The notes: generated by a model from the letters alone, not told the origin. 64,000 bases of DNA from Mycobacterium sp. ACS4054 (GCF_001667275.1 NZ_LZHV01000071.1:1-64000); one strand, 5' to 3'. Shown: positions 34,771 to 43,614, counted from the first letter of the stretch. Made by a program: numbers and translations.

Positions 34771-35267
34771 TCGGACGGCCCCATGCGAAGCGGCACGCCG
34801 CGGTGCATCTCGTAGGTGCTGCGCGCACCCTCGGGCAGCTCGATGAATTCGACGGGGGTGCCGTCCGGGTCCTTGACGAAAAACATGCGCACCCCGCCGA
34901 TTTCGAATGGCGGCTGGTCGGGTGTGTAGCCGGCCGCGATGACACGGCGGTGTGTGTCATCGAGGTCGCGCACCGACAGGGACACGTTGTGGATTCCGGT
35001 GATGCCGCGACGCGGGGGTTGGTGATTCGGCGGATCGGCGCCCAGCGACAGCAGCTCGACCATCAGCCCGCCCAGCAGGCCGCCCACCACGCGGCCCTCC
35101 TGCTTGCGGGTGGCGTGCAGGACCGCGTCGAAAGGCTCACCGGAGACCAGGGTTTCGAACACCACCTCCATGCCGAGCAGCTCACGGTAGAACGCCATGG
35201 CGCGGTCCATATCGGTCACCCCGACGACGAGGTGACAGAACGAGACGTCGCCCAGGGCGCCGGTCAT
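34767..35267 (-). CDS. VOC family protein
   Basis: 166-residue VOC-superfamily protein, with FCHLVVGVTDMDRAMAFYRELLGMEV as the first module and GIHNVSLSVRDLDDTHRRVIAAGY as the second. Metal positions are H12 in the first module, H in GIHNVS, and E in TPVEFIELPEG. ATG 35267 overlaps the upstream stop (ATGA), and its own stop overlaps the SDR start, so the operon is tightly coupled. Likely a lyase, isomerase or dioxygenase; not assignable further. Confidence 0.85.
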   Translation of the reverse strand: MTGALGDVSFCHLVVGVTDMDRAMAFYRELLGMEVVFETLVSGEPFDAVLHATRKQEGRVVGGLLGGLMVELLSLGADPPNHQPPRRGITGIHNVSLSVRDLDDTHRRVIAAGYTPDQPPFEIGGVRMFFVKDPDGTPVEFIELPEGARSTYEMHRGVPLRMGPSE

Positions 35268-36343
35268 GACGACGCGAGGCCGGGAGCCGGGCGGCCGGCG
35301 AACAGGGGGAGATCGAGGTAGGTCTTGATTCCGGGTCCGGCGGCGCAGACGTCGGGGATGGCGTTGACGCAATGGTTGGCCGTGGCCACCACGCCCGGGT
35401 TTTTCACCAGGCCTTCGGCGATGGTTTCCGGTTGCAGACCCTTGAAGGTGAGGCTCACGGTGGGGTCACCGGTGATCTCGACCTCGAAGCGTTCGCCCCG
35501 ACCGCCGAAATTCCAGGCGGGTTCCAGGTTTTCCTCGCCCATCAACCAGTTCACCGCCGCGGTGATGACCGGCTCGCCGTCCACCAGGGCCTGCCAGCGG
35601 AACCGGCGCGCGGCGACCGTCCCCGTGGTGATCGGGAAGGGGGCATAGTCGATGTCGGCGGTCGCCACCGCGACGTCCTGAATGGTCCTGATGTTCGGGT
35701 CGATGCGGAATCCCATGTGATCGGCGATCATTCGGACCGACTGTTTGAAGCCCGCCTCCAGCAGGCTGGCCATGGGCCCCTGCATGGCTTCCTCGGGGGT
35801 ACCGCCGAAGCCCATGATGTGGCGCACGACGTCCGGGGCGTTGTAGGTGCGGATGTCGGAGAATTCCTCGGCGCGAATGTGGGTGACCGCAGAGGAAAGC
35901 GAGGACAGCATGAGTGGGAATCGTTCGGTGATGCCCCCGGGGTGGATCCCCGAGCCGTGCAGGGTCACCCCGGCTTGGGCCGCGGCGTCGGCGACGGCTT
36001 GGTGCCGCGCATTGCCCGGGTCGGGGTACACCCAGCCGACGGGGGTGACGACGTTCTTACCGGATCGCAGGATCGCGATGACCTCGTCATCGTTGGGCAC
36101 CAGGGGGCTGTACACGACACAGTCGGCGTCCAGCGCCAGGATCTCGTCGATGCTCGAGGTCGCGGTGACCCCGAGGTCCTGTGTTCCGAGGATCCGTCCG
36201 ACGTCCATGCCGTCCTTGCCGGCGCTGTGCACCCAGCACCCGGCCAGCTCCAGCTGCGGATGATTCAGGACGCACGCGATGGCCGCCTTGCCGACGCCCC
36301 CGGTCGCCCATTGGATGACGCGGAGCTTGGACGGACCACTCAT
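35264..36343 (-). CDS. DapB N-terminal-like NAD(P)-dependent dehydrogenase
   Basis: 359-residue protein of the group with a dihydrodipicolinate-reductase-like Rossmann domain (RVIQWATGGVGKAAI, about residues 8-22) and a mycobacterial C-terminal domain. It is often annotated amine or diacylglycerol dehydrogenase-like, and the true reaction is unknown. It is not the lysine-pathway DapB, being far longer. ATG 36343 has a GGAGG ribosome site. It is the first gene of the TetR-containing operon, and the palindrome lies 64 bases upstream. A homologue (356 residues) occurs at 57626-58696. Confidence 0.83.
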   Translation of the reverse strand: MSGPSKLRVIQWATGGVGKAAIACVLNHPQLELAGCWVHSAGKDGMDVGRILGTQDLGVTATSSIDEILALDADCVVYSPLVPNDDEVIAILRSGKNVVTPVGWVYPDPGNARHQAVADAAAQAGVTLHGSGIHPGGITERFPLMLSSLSSAVTHIRAEEFSDIRTYNAPDVVRHIMGFGGTPEEAMQGPMASLLEAGFKQSVRMIADHMGFRIDPNIRTIQDVAVATADIDYAPFPITTGTVAARRFRWQALVDGEPVITAAVNWLMGEENLEPAWNFGGRGERFEVEITGDPTVSLTFKGLQPETIAEGLVKNPGVVATANHCVNAIPDVCAAGPGIKTYLDLPLFAGRPAPGLASS

Positions 36344-36406
36344 CAGCTGACCTCCGATTTGCGTGCCTTTACAGGCCAACGACCGGAATGGCACAGTATG
36401 ACCCGC

Positions 36407-36421
36407 TGACAGTGACTGTCA
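36407..36421. promoter_or_regulatory. 15-bp palindrome, probable TetR operator in a divergent promoter
   Basis: TGACAGT-G-ACTGTCA is a perfect 7-1-7 palindrome placed between the divergent starts at 36343 and 36449. TetR sites of this size are common. The closest regulator is the TetR gene at the end of the minus-strand operon. One operator here could govern both directions. Confidence 0.68.
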
Positions 36422-36448
36422 ACATCGGCTCCGGTAGGAAGGCCTGGC

Positions 36449-37306
36449 ATGAGCGTCCTGGACGGCAAAGTCGCGATCGTCACCGGAACCAGCCGCGGGG
36501 TGGGCGTCGGGATCGCACACGAACTGCTTCGCGCCGGTGCGACCGTCGTCGGCTGTTCGCGCTCGCCGCTGGACGCCATTCCCGGGATCGAACCCGACTG
36601 GGCGGCCCGGGCCTCCCAACGGGTCTGCGACCAAGGAGACTTCCGCGCGATCGACTCCTTCGTCGCCGGCGTCGTCGCCGAGCACGGCCGCATCGACATC
36701 CTGGTGAACAACGCCGGCGGCACCGTGCCGACACCCCACGTCGAAAGCATTCCCCAACTGGTGCAACGGATTCAGGGGGCGCCCGCCAGCGACGACGAGT
36801 ACGAGCGCACGGCGCTGTTTCACGCGTTCGCGGTGCAGATGAACCTCATCAGCCCGCTCTGGTTCGCGATCCGCGTCTACCGGCAGATGCGCACGCAGGA
36901 CGGCGTCGGCTGCATCATCAACATCTCCAGCGGCGCCGGGCATCCCGCGGGATCACCGACGTTGGTTTCCTACGGCGCGGCCAAAAGCGGGCTGAACCAT
37001 CTCACCCGCTCGCTGGCGCAGGAGTGGGGACCCCAGGTGCGGGTCAACTGCATCGCCCTGGGGCCGACGATGACCGAGAACTTCCGGTCGTTCGTCCTGC
37101 CCAAGGACGACCCTTCTGGCGCAAAGTATTTCGCGGCCGTCCCGCTCCGGCGGGCGGGCGAGCCCGCCGAGGTGGGCAGGGTCTGCGTGTTCCTGGCCGG
37201 CGGTGAGGCCGACTTCGTCAACGGCACCACGATCGAACACGACGGCGGGATGCTCCCCGGCGTGCTGTACGACGCGGGCCTGAAGACCATCACCGATCTG
37301 CTGTAA
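36449..37306 (+). CDS. Short-chain dehydrogenase/reductase
   Basis: 285-residue SDR. It has VTGTSRGVGVG for cofactor binding, LVNNAGG, the Ser in INISSGAGHPAG, and the catalytic pair in SYGAAKSGL. A ~20-residue insertion around IQGAPASDDEYERTA before the NAG-helix makes it longer than the others here. ATG 36449 follows GGAAGG. It is divergent from the DapB-like operon across the palindrome, so it is probably part of the same TetR regulon, with the DUF1330 gene 8 bases downstream. Confidence 0.88.
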   Translation: MSVLDGKVAIVTGTSRGVGVGIAHELLRAGATVVGCSRSPLDAIPGIEPDWAARASQRVCDQGDFRAIDSFVAGVVAEHGRIDILVNNAGGTVPTPHVESIPQLVQRIQGAPASDDEYERTALFHAFAVQMNLISPLWFAIRVYRQMRTQDGVGCIINISSGAGHPAGSPTLVSYGAAKSGLNHLTRSLAQEWGPQVRVNCIALGPTMTENFRSFVLPKDDPSGAKYFAAVPLRRAGEPAEVGRVCVFLAGGEADFVNGTTIEHDGGMLPGVLYDAGLKTITDLL

Positions 37307-37314
37307 TCGTCACC

Positions 37315-37700
37315 ATGAGCAGCCCCCTGGAACCCACCGCCGAGCAGTTCGCCGCTCTGGCCGCACGCCCGGCCAACGAACCGGTGGTGATGGTCAACCT
37401 GCTGAAGTTCAAGACCCCCGACGGCCTAGCGGCCTACCAGCGCTACGGCGTGGCCGTGATCCCCCACCTGGAGCATGCGGGCGCCGTCGTCCGCTATGCC
37501 GGCATCGCGCCGACCGTCGTGGTTGGTGAGGGCGAAAGCCTTGGTGGGATGCCATTCTCATCGTCGAGTACCCGACCCCGAAGGCCTTCATCGAGATGGT
37601 GAGCGACCCTGGCTATGCGAAGGCCCACGAGCATCGCGTCGAGGCGCTGGACCGGGGCGACCTGATCGCGACGTCGGTATGGTCGTTGACCCTGGATTGA
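37315..37700 (+). pseudogene. DUF1330 protein gene, frameshifted
   Basis: The N-terminal half reads as DUF1330 (EPVVMVNLLKFKTPDGLAAYQRYG) up to about 37545. After GAAAGCC the frame shifts: the next frame encodes the expected rest (WWDAILIVEYPTPKAFIEMV, then SDPGYAKAHEHR, ending TSVWSLTLD) and stops at 37698-37700. One base appears to be missing between 37541 and 37546. The first frame otherwise runs to 37602 with a Ser/Arg-rich tail. Either the gene is disrupted in this strain or the base was lost in a draft assembly. The family is a ferredoxin-like fold of unknown activity, 8 bases after the SDR gene. Confidence 0.8.
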
Positions 37701-37743
37701 GCGAGTTGTAGCGGTCGCTCCCCGGCCGGGGTCTAATTGGTGG

Positions 37744-39099
37744 ATGGAACTGATGATGCCCACCGACGCGATCTTTCTGCTGGGCGAGTCGCGGGAGCAT
37801 CCCATGCACGTCGGCGGCTTGCAGTTGTTCGAGTTGCCGAGCGGTGCCGACCGTGGCTTCGTTCGCGAGCTGTACGACCGGTTGGTGGCGCAGGATGACT
37901 TCCAGCCGACGTTTCGCAAGCATCCGGCGGCGTTCGTCGGCGGCATCGCAAACCTGGGGTGGTCCTATGACAAGGACGTCGACGTGGACTATCACGTTCG
38001 CCGCTCGGCGGTACCGTCGCCCGGGCGGATCCGCGAATTGCTCGAGCTGACGTCGCGGTGGCACAGCAGCCTGCTGGACCGGCACCGCCCGCTGTGGGAG
38101 ACGCACATCATCGAGGGCATCAAGGACGGCCGGTTCGCGATCTACACCAAGATCCACCACGCCCTGATCGACGGGGTCTCCGCGCAGAAGCTGATGCAGC
38201 GCGCGCTGTCGACGGACCCCGACGACACCGAGATGCGCGCGCCCTGGAGCCTGCCCAAACCCAAGCGCAAGGCCAGCCCGGCCAGCCCGCTGCGGTCGGC
38301 GCTGCAGGCGGCGGGATCCATTGCGGCCCTGGCCCCTTCGTCGATTTCTCTCGCTCGGGCCGCGCTCTTCGAACAGCAGCTCACGCTGCCCTTCGGCGCC
38401 CCGCGCACCATGTTGAACGTCAAGATCGGCGGTGCGCGCCGCTGCGCGGCGCAGTCCTGGTCGCTGGACCGCATCAAGGGTGTCAAGAAGGCCGCCGGCG
38501 TGACCGTCAATGATGTGGTCCTGGCGATGTGTTCGGGGGCGCTGCGCTACTACCTGCTCGAGCAGAACGCGCTGCCGGACACGCCGCTGATCGCGATGGT
38601 CCCGGTGAGCTTGCGCACCGAGGAGGAGGCCGACGCGGGCGGCAACCTGGTGGGCGCCATCCTGTGCAACCTCGCCACCGATACCGACGATCCCGCCCAG
38701 CGACTGCAGACCATCAGCGATTCCATGCGCAGCAACAAGCAGGTGTTCTCGCAGTTGCCCCGGTTCCAGGCGCTGGCGCTGTCCGCGGCCAACACGTCCG
38801 CCCTGGCGCTGGCGGCGGTGCCGGGCTGGGTGGCGTCGACGTCGCCACCGTTCAACATCATCATCTCGAACGTGCCCGGGCCCACCCAGCCGATCTATTA
38901 CGGGGGCGCCCGGCTCGACGGCAACTACCCTCTGTCGATCGCGCTGGACGGGCAGGCGCTGAACATCACCCTGACCAACAACGCCGGCAATCTGGACTTC
39001 GGGTTGGTCGGCTGCCGGCGCAGCGTGCCGCACCTGCAGCGCCTGCTCGCGCACCTGGAGTCGTCGCTCAAGGACCTGGAACGTTCGGTCGGGTCCTGA
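37744..39099 (+). CDS. Wax ester synthase/diacylglycerol acyltransferase (Rv3740c-like)
   Basis: 451-residue WS/DGAT enzyme that would transfer a fatty acyl group from acyl-CoA to a diacylglycerol or fatty alcohol, making storage lipid. The catalytic HHxxxDG motif reads HHALIDG at 138-144. The C-terminal PGPTQPIYYGG and TLTNNAGNLDFGLVGC blocks match the family. The sequence resembles M. tuberculosis Rv3740c from memory. With it the Mtb-like gene order resumes after the inserted block. It ends 5 bases before the NUDIX gene, so the two are likely co-transcribed. Confidence 0.9.
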   Translation: MELMMPTDAIFLLGESREHPMHVGGLQLFELPSGADRGFVRELYDRLVAQDDFQPTFRKHPAAFVGGIANLGWSYDKDVDVDYHVRRSAVPSPGRIRELLELTSRWHSSLLDRHRPLWETHIIEGIKDGRFAIYTKIHHALIDGVSAQKLMQRALSTDPDDTEMRAPWSLPKPKRKASPASPLRSALQAAGSIAALAPSSISLARAALFEQQLTLPFGAPRTMLNVKIGGARRCAAQSWSLDRIKGVKKAAGVTVNDVVLAMCSGALRYYLLEQNALPDTPLIAMVPVSLRTEEEADAGGNLVGAILCNLATDTDDPAQRLQTISDSMRSNKQVFSQLPRFQALALSAANTSALALAAVPGWVASTSPPFNIIISNVPGPTQPIYYGGARLDGNYPLSIALDGQALNITLTNNAGNLDFGLVGCRRSVPHLQRLLAHLESSLKDLERSVGS

Positions 39100-39104
39100 C
39101 ACCG

Positions 39105-39590
39105 ATGCCGAAGCGCAGTGCCGGTGTGCTGTTGTATCGCGTCCGTGACGGCGTCGTCGAAGTGCTGATCGCGCATCCGGGCGGCCCGTTCTGGGCGCGA
39201 AAGGACGACGGGGCCTGGTCCATTCCCAAGGGGGAGTACGCGGAGGGGGAGGACCCCTGGGCCGCGGCGCAACGCGAATTCGCCGAGGAGCTCGGGCTTT
39301 CGGTACCGCCCGGCGCCCGGCTGGATCTCGGTGAGCTGAAACAGTCTGGCGGCAAGGTGGTTTCCGCCTTCGCCGTCGGCGCTGACCTCGACGTCACCGA
39401 CGCGCGCAGCAACACCTTCGAACTGGAGTGGCCGAAGGGATCGGGCAGGTTGCGGGAGTATCCGGAAGTCGATCGGGTGGGCTGGTTTTCGGTGACCCAG
39501 GCGCGGGTGAAGCTGCTGAAGGGTCAGTTGGGTTTCCTGGACCGCCTGATGGCGGATCCGGCCTTAGCGGGATTCGCCGAAGGGCCGTAG
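39105..39590 (+). CDS. NUDIX hydrolase
   Basis: 161-residue NUDIX protein. The NUDIX box is complete: GEYAEGEDPWAAAQREFAEELG fits Gx5Ex7REUxEExGU, with the metal-binding Glu residues in place. The opening SAGVLLYRVRDGVVEVLIAHPGGPFWARKDDGAWSIPKG is the common actinobacterial form. Substrate is probably a nucleoside or sugar diphosphate, not defined. It starts 5 bases after the acyltransferase gene. Confidence 0.9.
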   Translation: MPKRSAGVLLYRVRDGVVEVLIAHPGGPFWARKDDGAWSIPKGEYAEGEDPWAAAQREFAEELGLSVPPGARLDLGELKQSGGKVVSAFAVGADLDVTDARSNTFELEWPKGSGRLREYPEVDRVGWFSVTQARVKLLKGQLGFLDRLMADPALAGFAEGP

Positions 39591-39627
39591 CGGGTCACCC
39601 CGCCGCCGCGGCGGGCAGAATGGCCGC

Positions 39628-40863
39628 ATGACGACCGCGCCCACCGAACGAGCCGAATCCCAGGGCTTGCTGCTGGAGCTTCTGGACCCGGCCAACCGGC
39701 CCGACCCGTATCGGGTCTGTGCGCGGCTTCGCGACGGGGGAGCGCTGCAGCTGCCCGACGCCAAACTGGTCGTCTTCTCCAGCTGCCGCGACTGCGACGA
39801 GGTGTTGAGGCACCCGTCGTCAAGCAGCGACAACGTCAACTCGACGGTCGCCAAGCGGCAGGCCGAGGCGGGCACGGCGCCGCCCCGGCAGGGGCCGCCG
39901 GGATTTCTGTTTCTCGATCCGCCCGATCACACCCGGCTGCGCAGGTTGGTCAGCAAGGCGTTTGCGCCGAAGGTGGTGAGCGCCCTGGAGCCCGACATCC
40001 GGTCGCTGGTCGACGGAATGCTCGGTCGGGTTGCCGAGAAGGGGCGCTTCGACGTGGTCGAGGATTTCGCCTACCCGCTGCCGGTGGCGGTGATCTGCCG
40101 GCTGCTCGGCGTGCCGCTCGACGACGAGCCGGAGTTCAGCCGCGCGTCGGCCTTGCTGGCTCAGGCGCTGGACCCCTTTTCGACGATTACCGGCGTGCCG
40201 CCGGACGTCGCGACCGAAAGGCAACAGGCCGGTGCGTGGCTACGCGCATACTTCCACGGGTTGATCAAACGCCGCCGTTCGCGACCCGGCGACGATCTGC
40301 TGTCGGGGCTGATCGCGGTGGAGGAGTCCGGAGATCAACTGACCGAGGACGAAATTGTCGCGACCTGCAATCTGCTCTTGATCGCCGGACACGAGACCAC
40401 GGTGAACCTCATCGGGAACGCCGTGCTGGCCATGCTGCGAAATTCCGGGGAGTGGACGGCTTTGGGCGCCGACCCCGGTCGAGCGTCGGCGATTGTGGAA
40501 GAGACCTTGCGATACGACCCACCCGTGCAGCTCGTCGGCCGAATTGCCCTCGCCGACATGATAATTGGCGGCGTCGACGTGCCCGCGGGCGATATCATGA
40601 TGCTGCTGCTCGCCGCAGCCCACCGCGACCCCGAGGAGTTCGACCAGCCCGACACCTTCAATCCCGATCGGGCGTTGTTGCGGCACTTGGGATTTGGCCG
40701 GGGAGCCCACTACTGCCTGGGCGCACCCCTGGCCCGGCTGGAAGCCGGTGTCGCCCTGTCGGCGATCACGGCCCGCTTCCCGGACGCGCGGCTGGACGGT
40801 GAGCCGCAATACAAGGCCAACGTGACGCTGCGTGGCTTGTCGCGGCTCATGGTCGCGGTCTAG
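39628..40863 (+). CDS. Cytochrome P450
   Basis: 411-residue soluble P450. The I-helix oxygen-activation motif is AGHETTVN, the ExxR motif is ETLR, and the heme loop is FGRGAHYCLGAPLAR with C363 as thiolate ligand. No ferredoxin or reductase gene is adjacent, so redox partners come from elsewhere. The CYP subfamily cannot be given without alignment. It is convergent with the 122-residue protein gene across 1 base. Confidence 0.92.
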   Translation: MTTAPTERAESQGLLLELLDPANRPDPYRVCARLRDGGALQLPDAKLVVFSSCRDCDEVLRHPSSSSDNVNSTVAKRQAEAGTAPPRQGPPGFLFLDPPDHTRLRRLVSKAFAPKVVSALEPDIRSLVDGMLGRVAEKGRFDVVEDFAYPLPVAVICRLLGVPLDDEPEFSRASALLAQALDPFSTITGVPPDVATERQQAGAWLRAYFHGLIKRRRSRPGDDLLSGLIAVEESGDQLTEDEIVATCNLLLIAGHETTVNLIGNAVLAMLRNSGEWTALGADPGRASAIVEETLRYDPPVQLVGRIALADMIIGGVDVPAGDIMMLLLAAAHRDPEEFDQPDTFNPDRALLRHLGFGRGAHYCLGAPLARLEAGVALSAITARFPDARLDGEPQYKANVTLRGLSRLMVAV

Positions 40864-40864
40864 C

Positions 40865-41233
40865 TCACTGGCGCTCCCACGGTGGGCGCTCGCCCATCTT
40901 CGCGTAGTACTTGGCGAGGTGGCTCTTGACCCGGTCGACGTCCGTCTTCGGCAGGTCGATGCCCCCGCGCGCACCGTCCATGATGGCGCCCGCCGCCATC
41001 ACCCCGCGCGGCACCGCCTTGAGGTCGCCACCGATGACATCGGCGATCAACAGCTTGTACGCGGTGAAGTTGCCCTTCTTTTCGCCGTCGAACCAGACGT
41101 GGGCGTCGCGGTACTTCTGATTCGGCGCGTCCTCGGCACCGGCCCACTTGCGGACCCGCTTTTCGGCGGCGTCACCGTCCCACTTGCGGTCGCGATCGGC
41201 CAACGGCAGGTCCTGGAAAGCTGTCACGGACAT
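40865..41233 (-). CDS. Small protein resembling a phage-capsid-protease-associated domain
   Basis: 122-residue soluble protein. The middle and end (FDGEKKGNFTAYKLLIADVI, then RGGIDLPKTDVDRVKSHLAKYYAKMGE) look like the domain fused to or adjacent to prohead proteases in actinophages. Nothing else of phage origin is present: no portal, capsid, terminase or integrase. It may be a domesticated or widely shared small domain. The start is ATG 41233. Convergent with the P450 gene. Function unknown. Confidence 0.7.
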   Translation of the reverse strand: MSVTAFQDLPLADRDRKWDGDAAEKRVRKWAGAEDAPNQKYRDAHVWFDGEKKGNFTAYKLLIADVIGGDLKAVPRGVMAAGAIMDGARGGIDLPKTDVDRVKSHLAKYYAKMGERPPWERQ

Positions 41234-41371
41234 GTACGTTTGCGTGCCCGCCCACCGCGGGTGCTAAACGCGTGGCGCTCGCGTAGACGGGCTGAAAGCC
41301 GGCGAAAACCCGCTTAATACGCGGTAGCGTCAGTGGTGGGCTGTCGACGTAATTGGTGACGGGAGACAACC

Positions 41372-41662
41372 ATGAAGCGTGGCGTGGTCGGAGGATTGGC
41401 CGCCCTGCTGGTGGCCGCCGGGTCGATCGTCGCGGCGCCGCCGGCGAGCGCAGGCTGCCTGTATGGGGGACCGGTCCTGAGCAAGTGCGATGGACCCGTG
41501 CAGCCGGACGGCAGCTGGCAACGGTGCGTGGCGGTTACCCGCTTGGTTCCCAACGGCGCCAGTTCCTACCTCGTGCCCGACAAGCGCTGCGACGTAATGG
41601 GTCCCGACCAGCGCCCAGCCGACCTCGCCTTCGCCGACCCGCCGAACCACATCGACGGCTGA
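41372..41662 (+). CDS. Small secreted CDGP-type protein
   Basis: 96-residue exported protein. Signal peptide residues 1 to about 27 end in PPASAG. The mature ~69 residues contain CLYGG, SKCDGPVQPDGSWQRC and KRCDVMGPDQRP: four Cys that could give two disulfides. The CDGPVQPDGSWQRC core defines a mycobacterial family with no known function. GGGAGA is a good ribosome site before ATG 41372. It stands alone, convergent with the hydrolase gene 33 bases away. Confidence 0.8.
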   Translation: MKRGVVGGLAALLVAAGSIVAAPPASAGCLYGGPVLSKCDGPVQPDGSWQRCVAVTRLVPNGASSYLVPDKRCDVMGPDQRPADLAFADPPNHIDG

Positions 41663-41695
41663 GCCGGGACCCGCAACGCCTCGCGGCGGGCGCGG

Positions 41696-42481
41696 CTAGA
41701 TGGCGGCGAACACCTCGTTCCTGGCAATCCAGTCATCGATCACCCCCATGGTGACGGGCAGCGCCGCGCCCGAAAACATCATGTGGTCGGAAGCGGGTAT
41801 CTCGACCGAGGAACCGCGTTGATACCGGGCCGCGGTCCGGCGCACGACTCCGGGTGGGACGATGCGATCGCACTCGGCCCCTATCACCATCACCGGGCCG
41901 GTGACCGTCGCGAAATCGACGACGGTGGCTTTGGAACGCTTTGTCACCGCCATGGCCATCTCGCAAAACGCGCGCCCGGATTCGCAAACCAAGCCGTCAT
42001 ATATCTCGCGGGCGACGGCATCGGTCTGGGTGTTGGCGATCCATTGCCGACACCGCTGAAGTGGCGGGGGATATATCGGCTTGGCCCAGGGGCGTGCCCG
42101 CAACAACGATGGCAGCGACATGCGCACGTTCGTCGGAGTCGTGCCGAGGATTCCCGCAACCGAGGCGGGACATGCCGCCACCAGCCCGGCGTGGCGCGGG
42201 CGCGCCGCGACCGCCTGCGCCAGTAGGCCGCCCATCGAATGACCGATGAGCAGCGGTGGGGAATCCAGCGCATTGACGAAGGACACCAAGTCGTCGGTGT
42301 AGTCGCGAAGGCTCAGCGACGCGACCTTTTCGGCGCCCTCGTGCAAGGGCAGCTCGTGATGGCGCAGGGTCGGTGTGTGGGCCCGGTAGCCGCGTTCTTC
42401 GAACGCCGTGCGGGCAGGGGTCAGCTGCTCACCTCGGCTCCACGCGCCGTGGATGAGGACGACGTGCTTCGTGCCGGGCAT
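41696..42481 (-). CDS. Alpha/beta hydrolase
   Basis: 261 residues from ATG 42481 (an upstream ATG at 42523 is equally open). The fold begins VVLIHGAWSRG (oxyanion region), with the nucleophile elbow GHSMGG, an acid in the IGAECDRIVPP strand, and the catalytic His in IPASDHMMF. Probably an esterase, lipase or similar lactone hydrolase; the natural substrate is unknown. It lies on the same strand downstream of ligC, with a 62-base gap. No signal peptide with the chosen start. Confidence 0.82.
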   Translation of the reverse strand: MPGTKHVVLIHGAWSRGEQLTPARTAFEERGYRAHTPTLRHHELPLHEGAEKVASLSLRDYTDDLVSFVNALDSPPLLIGHSMGGLLAQAVAARPRHAGLVAACPASVAGILGTTPTNVRMSLPSLLRARPWAKPIYPPPLQRCRQWIANTQTDAVAREIYDGLVCESGRAFCEMAMAVTKRSKATVVDFATVTGPVMVIGAECDRIVPPGVVRRTAARYQRGSSVEIPASDHMMFSGAALPVTMGVIDDWIARNEVFAAI

Positions 42482-42543
42482 GAAGCCAAGAATGACAGTC
42501 GAACCGCCCGGCGGGTGCCGCATTGGCGCGATGAGTGAGCCCG

Positions 42544-43614
42544 CTAGCCCGCTCCCAGGCCGGGCACGATGTCGCCGAGGCTGAAGGTGACCGGCTGTTC
42601 GAGCTGTTCGTAGGTGCACGAGCGGGGCTCGCGGTCGGGTCGCCACCGGTTGAACTGCGCGGTATGCCGAAAGCGCCGGCCCTCCATGTGGTCGTAGCGG
42701 ACCTCGACCACGCGCTCGGGTCGCAGCGGCACGAACGAAAGGTCCTTTCCGGCGTTCCAGCGGGAGAATTCGTTCTTGCGCGGCGTTCGTTCACCCGCCT
42801 CGTGGGCGGCCCAGTTCCACGGGTGACCGTCGAAATCGGTGACGAGCGGCTGCAATTCGGTGAACAGGCGCCTTCGCTCGGCCATCGGGAAGGCGCCGAT
42901 CACCCCGACGGAGGCGAGCTGGCCGTCGTCTTGGTAGAGCCCGAGCAGCAGCGAGCCTATCGCGTCCTCGCCGGACTTGTGCACGCGATAGCCCGCGACG
43001 ACGCAGTCGGCGGTGCGCTCGTGCTTGATCTTGAACATGACCCGCTTGTCGGGCTGGTAGGTCACGGTCAGCGGCTTGGCGACGACACCGTCGAGGCCGG
43101 CGCCCTCGAATTCGTCGAACCAACGCTGCGCGAGCTCGATGTCGGTGGTGGCCGGCGTGACGTGGATCGACGGGCCCGAGCCTGCCAACGCGTCGACGAG
43201 GGCGGCGCGCCGCTCGGTGAACGGCCGGCGGGTGTAATCGTCGTCCCCCAGGGCGAGCAAGTCGAACGCGATGAACGACGCGGGCGTCGCCTCGGCGAGC
43301 ATCCGCACCCGCGAATCCGCCGGGTGGATACGTTGTTGCAGCGCCTCGAAATCCAGGCCGTGGTCGGTAGCGATGACGATCTCCCCGTCGATCACGCAGC
43401 GCTCGGGCAGCTCCGCCCGCGCCGCGGCAACCAGTTCGGGGAAATACCGCGTCATCGGCCGCTCGTTGCGGCTGCCCAGCTCCACCTCCTCGCGGTCCCG
43501 AAAACAGATGGACCTGAATCCGTCCCACTTGGGCTCGTACGACGCTTCCGGCGGGATCGACCGCACCGACTTGGCCAGCATGGGCGACACCGGGGGCATG
43601 ACAGGTAGGTCCAT
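42544..43614 (-). CDS. ligC: ATP-dependent DNA ligase LigC
   Basis: ATP-dependent DNA ligase of 356 residues, close to LigC (Rv3731). The adenylation lysine is K29 in EPKWDGFRS, followed by the nucleotidyl-transferase motifs IDGEIVI and EGAGLDGVVAKP, the VMFKIKH motif, and a C-terminal OB domain. In mycobacteria LigC acts with Prim-PolC in base-excision repair, filling and sealing short gaps. The start is ATG 43614, 26 bases from the divergent prim-polC start, so both genes probably share a bidirectional promoter. Confidence 0.93.
   Translation of the reverse strand: MDLPVMPPVSPMLAKSVRSIPPEASYEPKWDGFRSICFRDREEVELGSRNERPMTRYFPELVAAARAELPERCVIDGEIVIATDHGLDFEALQQRIHPADSRVRMLAEATPASFIAFDLLALGDDDYTRRPFTERRAALVDALAGSGPSIHVTPATTDIELAQRWFDEFEGAGLDGVVAKPLTVTYQPDKRVMFKIKHERTADCVVAGYRVHKSGEDAIGSLLLGLYQDDGQLASVGVIGAFPMAERRRLFTELQPLVTDFDGHPWNWAAHEAGERTPRKNEFSRWNAGKDLSFVPLRPERVVEVRYDHMEGRRFRHTAQFNRWRPDREPRSCTYEQLEQPVTFSLGDIVPGLGAG

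Noticed and set aside
37540..37560. Programmed ribosomal frameshift in the DUF1330 gene
   Set aside because: No slippery heptamer or downstream stem-loop is visible; a lost base is simpler.
40865..41233. Prophage
   Set aside because: A single short protein with a phage-like domain and no other phage gene.
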